From contig NZ_OEZH01000083.1 in NCBI RefSeq assembly GCF_900243075.1, positions 1 to 64,000 on the forward strand: a DNA stretch of 64,000 bases, read 5' to 3'. The stretch's first letter is position 1. Each line of letters starts with the position of its first letter. A program made the translations under genes and the position numbers. The notes below the pieces were generated by a model. That model was not told the origin of the DNA, did not search any database, and saw only the letters and a program-made list of their open reading frames with translations. Of the stretch, positions 63,806-64,000 are shown in pieces. Origin of the DNA: Clostridioides difficile. Lineage in GTDB: Bacteria; Bacillota; Clostridia; Peptostreptococcales; Peptostreptococcaceae.

Positions 63806-64000
63806 ATGAAGACTTTAAACGATGATAGAAATATTATGATTAGAAAATATCTTTATATATTTGTTTTGTTTATCATATTACTTAGAAAGTATATGATATC
63901 ATTTATTGACCCAGATATGAATATAGGGATGATTAAATCAGCGTTATTTTATTCTTCAATAGGAATACTAATGCTACTTTTTTTATTTGATAAGAGAAAA
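63806..64000 (+). CDS. Start of a membrane protein gene in the polysaccharide operon (partial)
   Basis: The first 65 codons of a gene continuing beyond the right edge. A good RBS (AAGGGAG) precedes ATG-AAG-ACT. The visible part has two hydrophobic segments (KYLYIFVLFIILLRKYM and SALFYSSIGILMLLFLF) separated by SFIDPDMNIGMIK. By position after the glycosyltransferase it may be the polymerase/ligase of the PSII locus, but the fragment is too short to prove this. Confidence 0.7.
   Translation, partial: MKTLNDDRNIMIRKYLYIFVLFIILLRKYMISFIDPDMNIGMIKSALFYSSIGILMLLFLFDKRK

Overview
The window is chromosomal DNA from a low-GC, anaerobic Firmicute that I identify as Clostridioides difficile. The evidence is the whole S-layer locus (slpA, secA2, cwp2, cwp66, cwp84 and neighbours, with many triple CWB2 cell-wall-binding modules), a six-cysteine SCIFF peptide gene, AGGAGG-type ribosome binding sites and very AT-rich intergenic DNA full of hairpin terminators. 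Identifications rest on reading the sequence and on family knowledge; no database search was possible.

Layout. 0-0.3 kb: on the minus strand, the regulatory leader of a gene lying beyond the left edge (promoter, eight-codon leader peptide, terminator). 0.3-4 kb: an aminotransferase and a bilirubin-reductase-type operon (MarR regulator, BilR-like flavin/FeS reductase, BilS-like flavodoxin). 4.2-9.6 kb: a regulator, an M20 peptidase, a two-part YjiH/YjiG membrane system and a PLP enzyme of the D-threonine aldolase family. 9.9-14.3 kb: a DHFR-fold reductase and a heterodimeric multidrug-type ABC exporter preceded by a leader peptide and attenuator. 14.4-20.4 kb: a small unknown gene, a broken gene, a GntR/FadR regulator, and a divergent operon for a four-carbon sugar acid (dehydrogenase, GntP permease, kinase). 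20.4-22.7 kb: membrane, DUF1540 and BofC-like proteins. 23-29.4 kb: conserved core ruvC-ruvA-ruvB, queA, psiE-like, tgt, yajC, a TIGR04086 membrane protein and scfA, with a cluster of DnaA boxes between ruvB and queA. 29.6-58.5 kb: the cell-wall-protein locus. It runs cwp8, three CWB2+CAP proteins, slpA, secA2, cwp2, a PIG-L deacetylase, cwp66, gtrA (reverse), cwp84, cwp5, a membrane acyltransferase, cwp6, a sugar-phosphate transferase and cwp7. 58.6-64 kb: MurJ/MviN-type flippase, phosphohexomutase, GDP-mannose pyrophosphorylase, a glycosyltransferase and the start of a membrane polysaccharide gene. These open the polymer (PSII) pathway that makes the anchor bound by CWB2 modules.

How it works together: Sec (with SecA2) exports SlpA and the Cwp proteins. 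Cwp84 cleaves SlpA into its two subunits. CWB2 modules hold the proteins on the anionic polymer whose precursors and glycosyl transfer are encoded at the right end.

The strongest unexpected signal is the tetranucleotide GATC. Reading every line I found none in the first 38.3 kb, 16 between 38,343 and 47,486 (exactly slpA-cwp66, the known recombining cassette), four in 55.9-58.3 kb and none elsewhere. This looks like a genome-wide avoidance broken by imported DNA. Other notable points are two leader-peptide attenuators, the DnaA-box cluster, an scfA gene with no maturase in the window, a 16-copy hexanucleotide repeat inside a coding region, and a small terminator-carrying repeat element.
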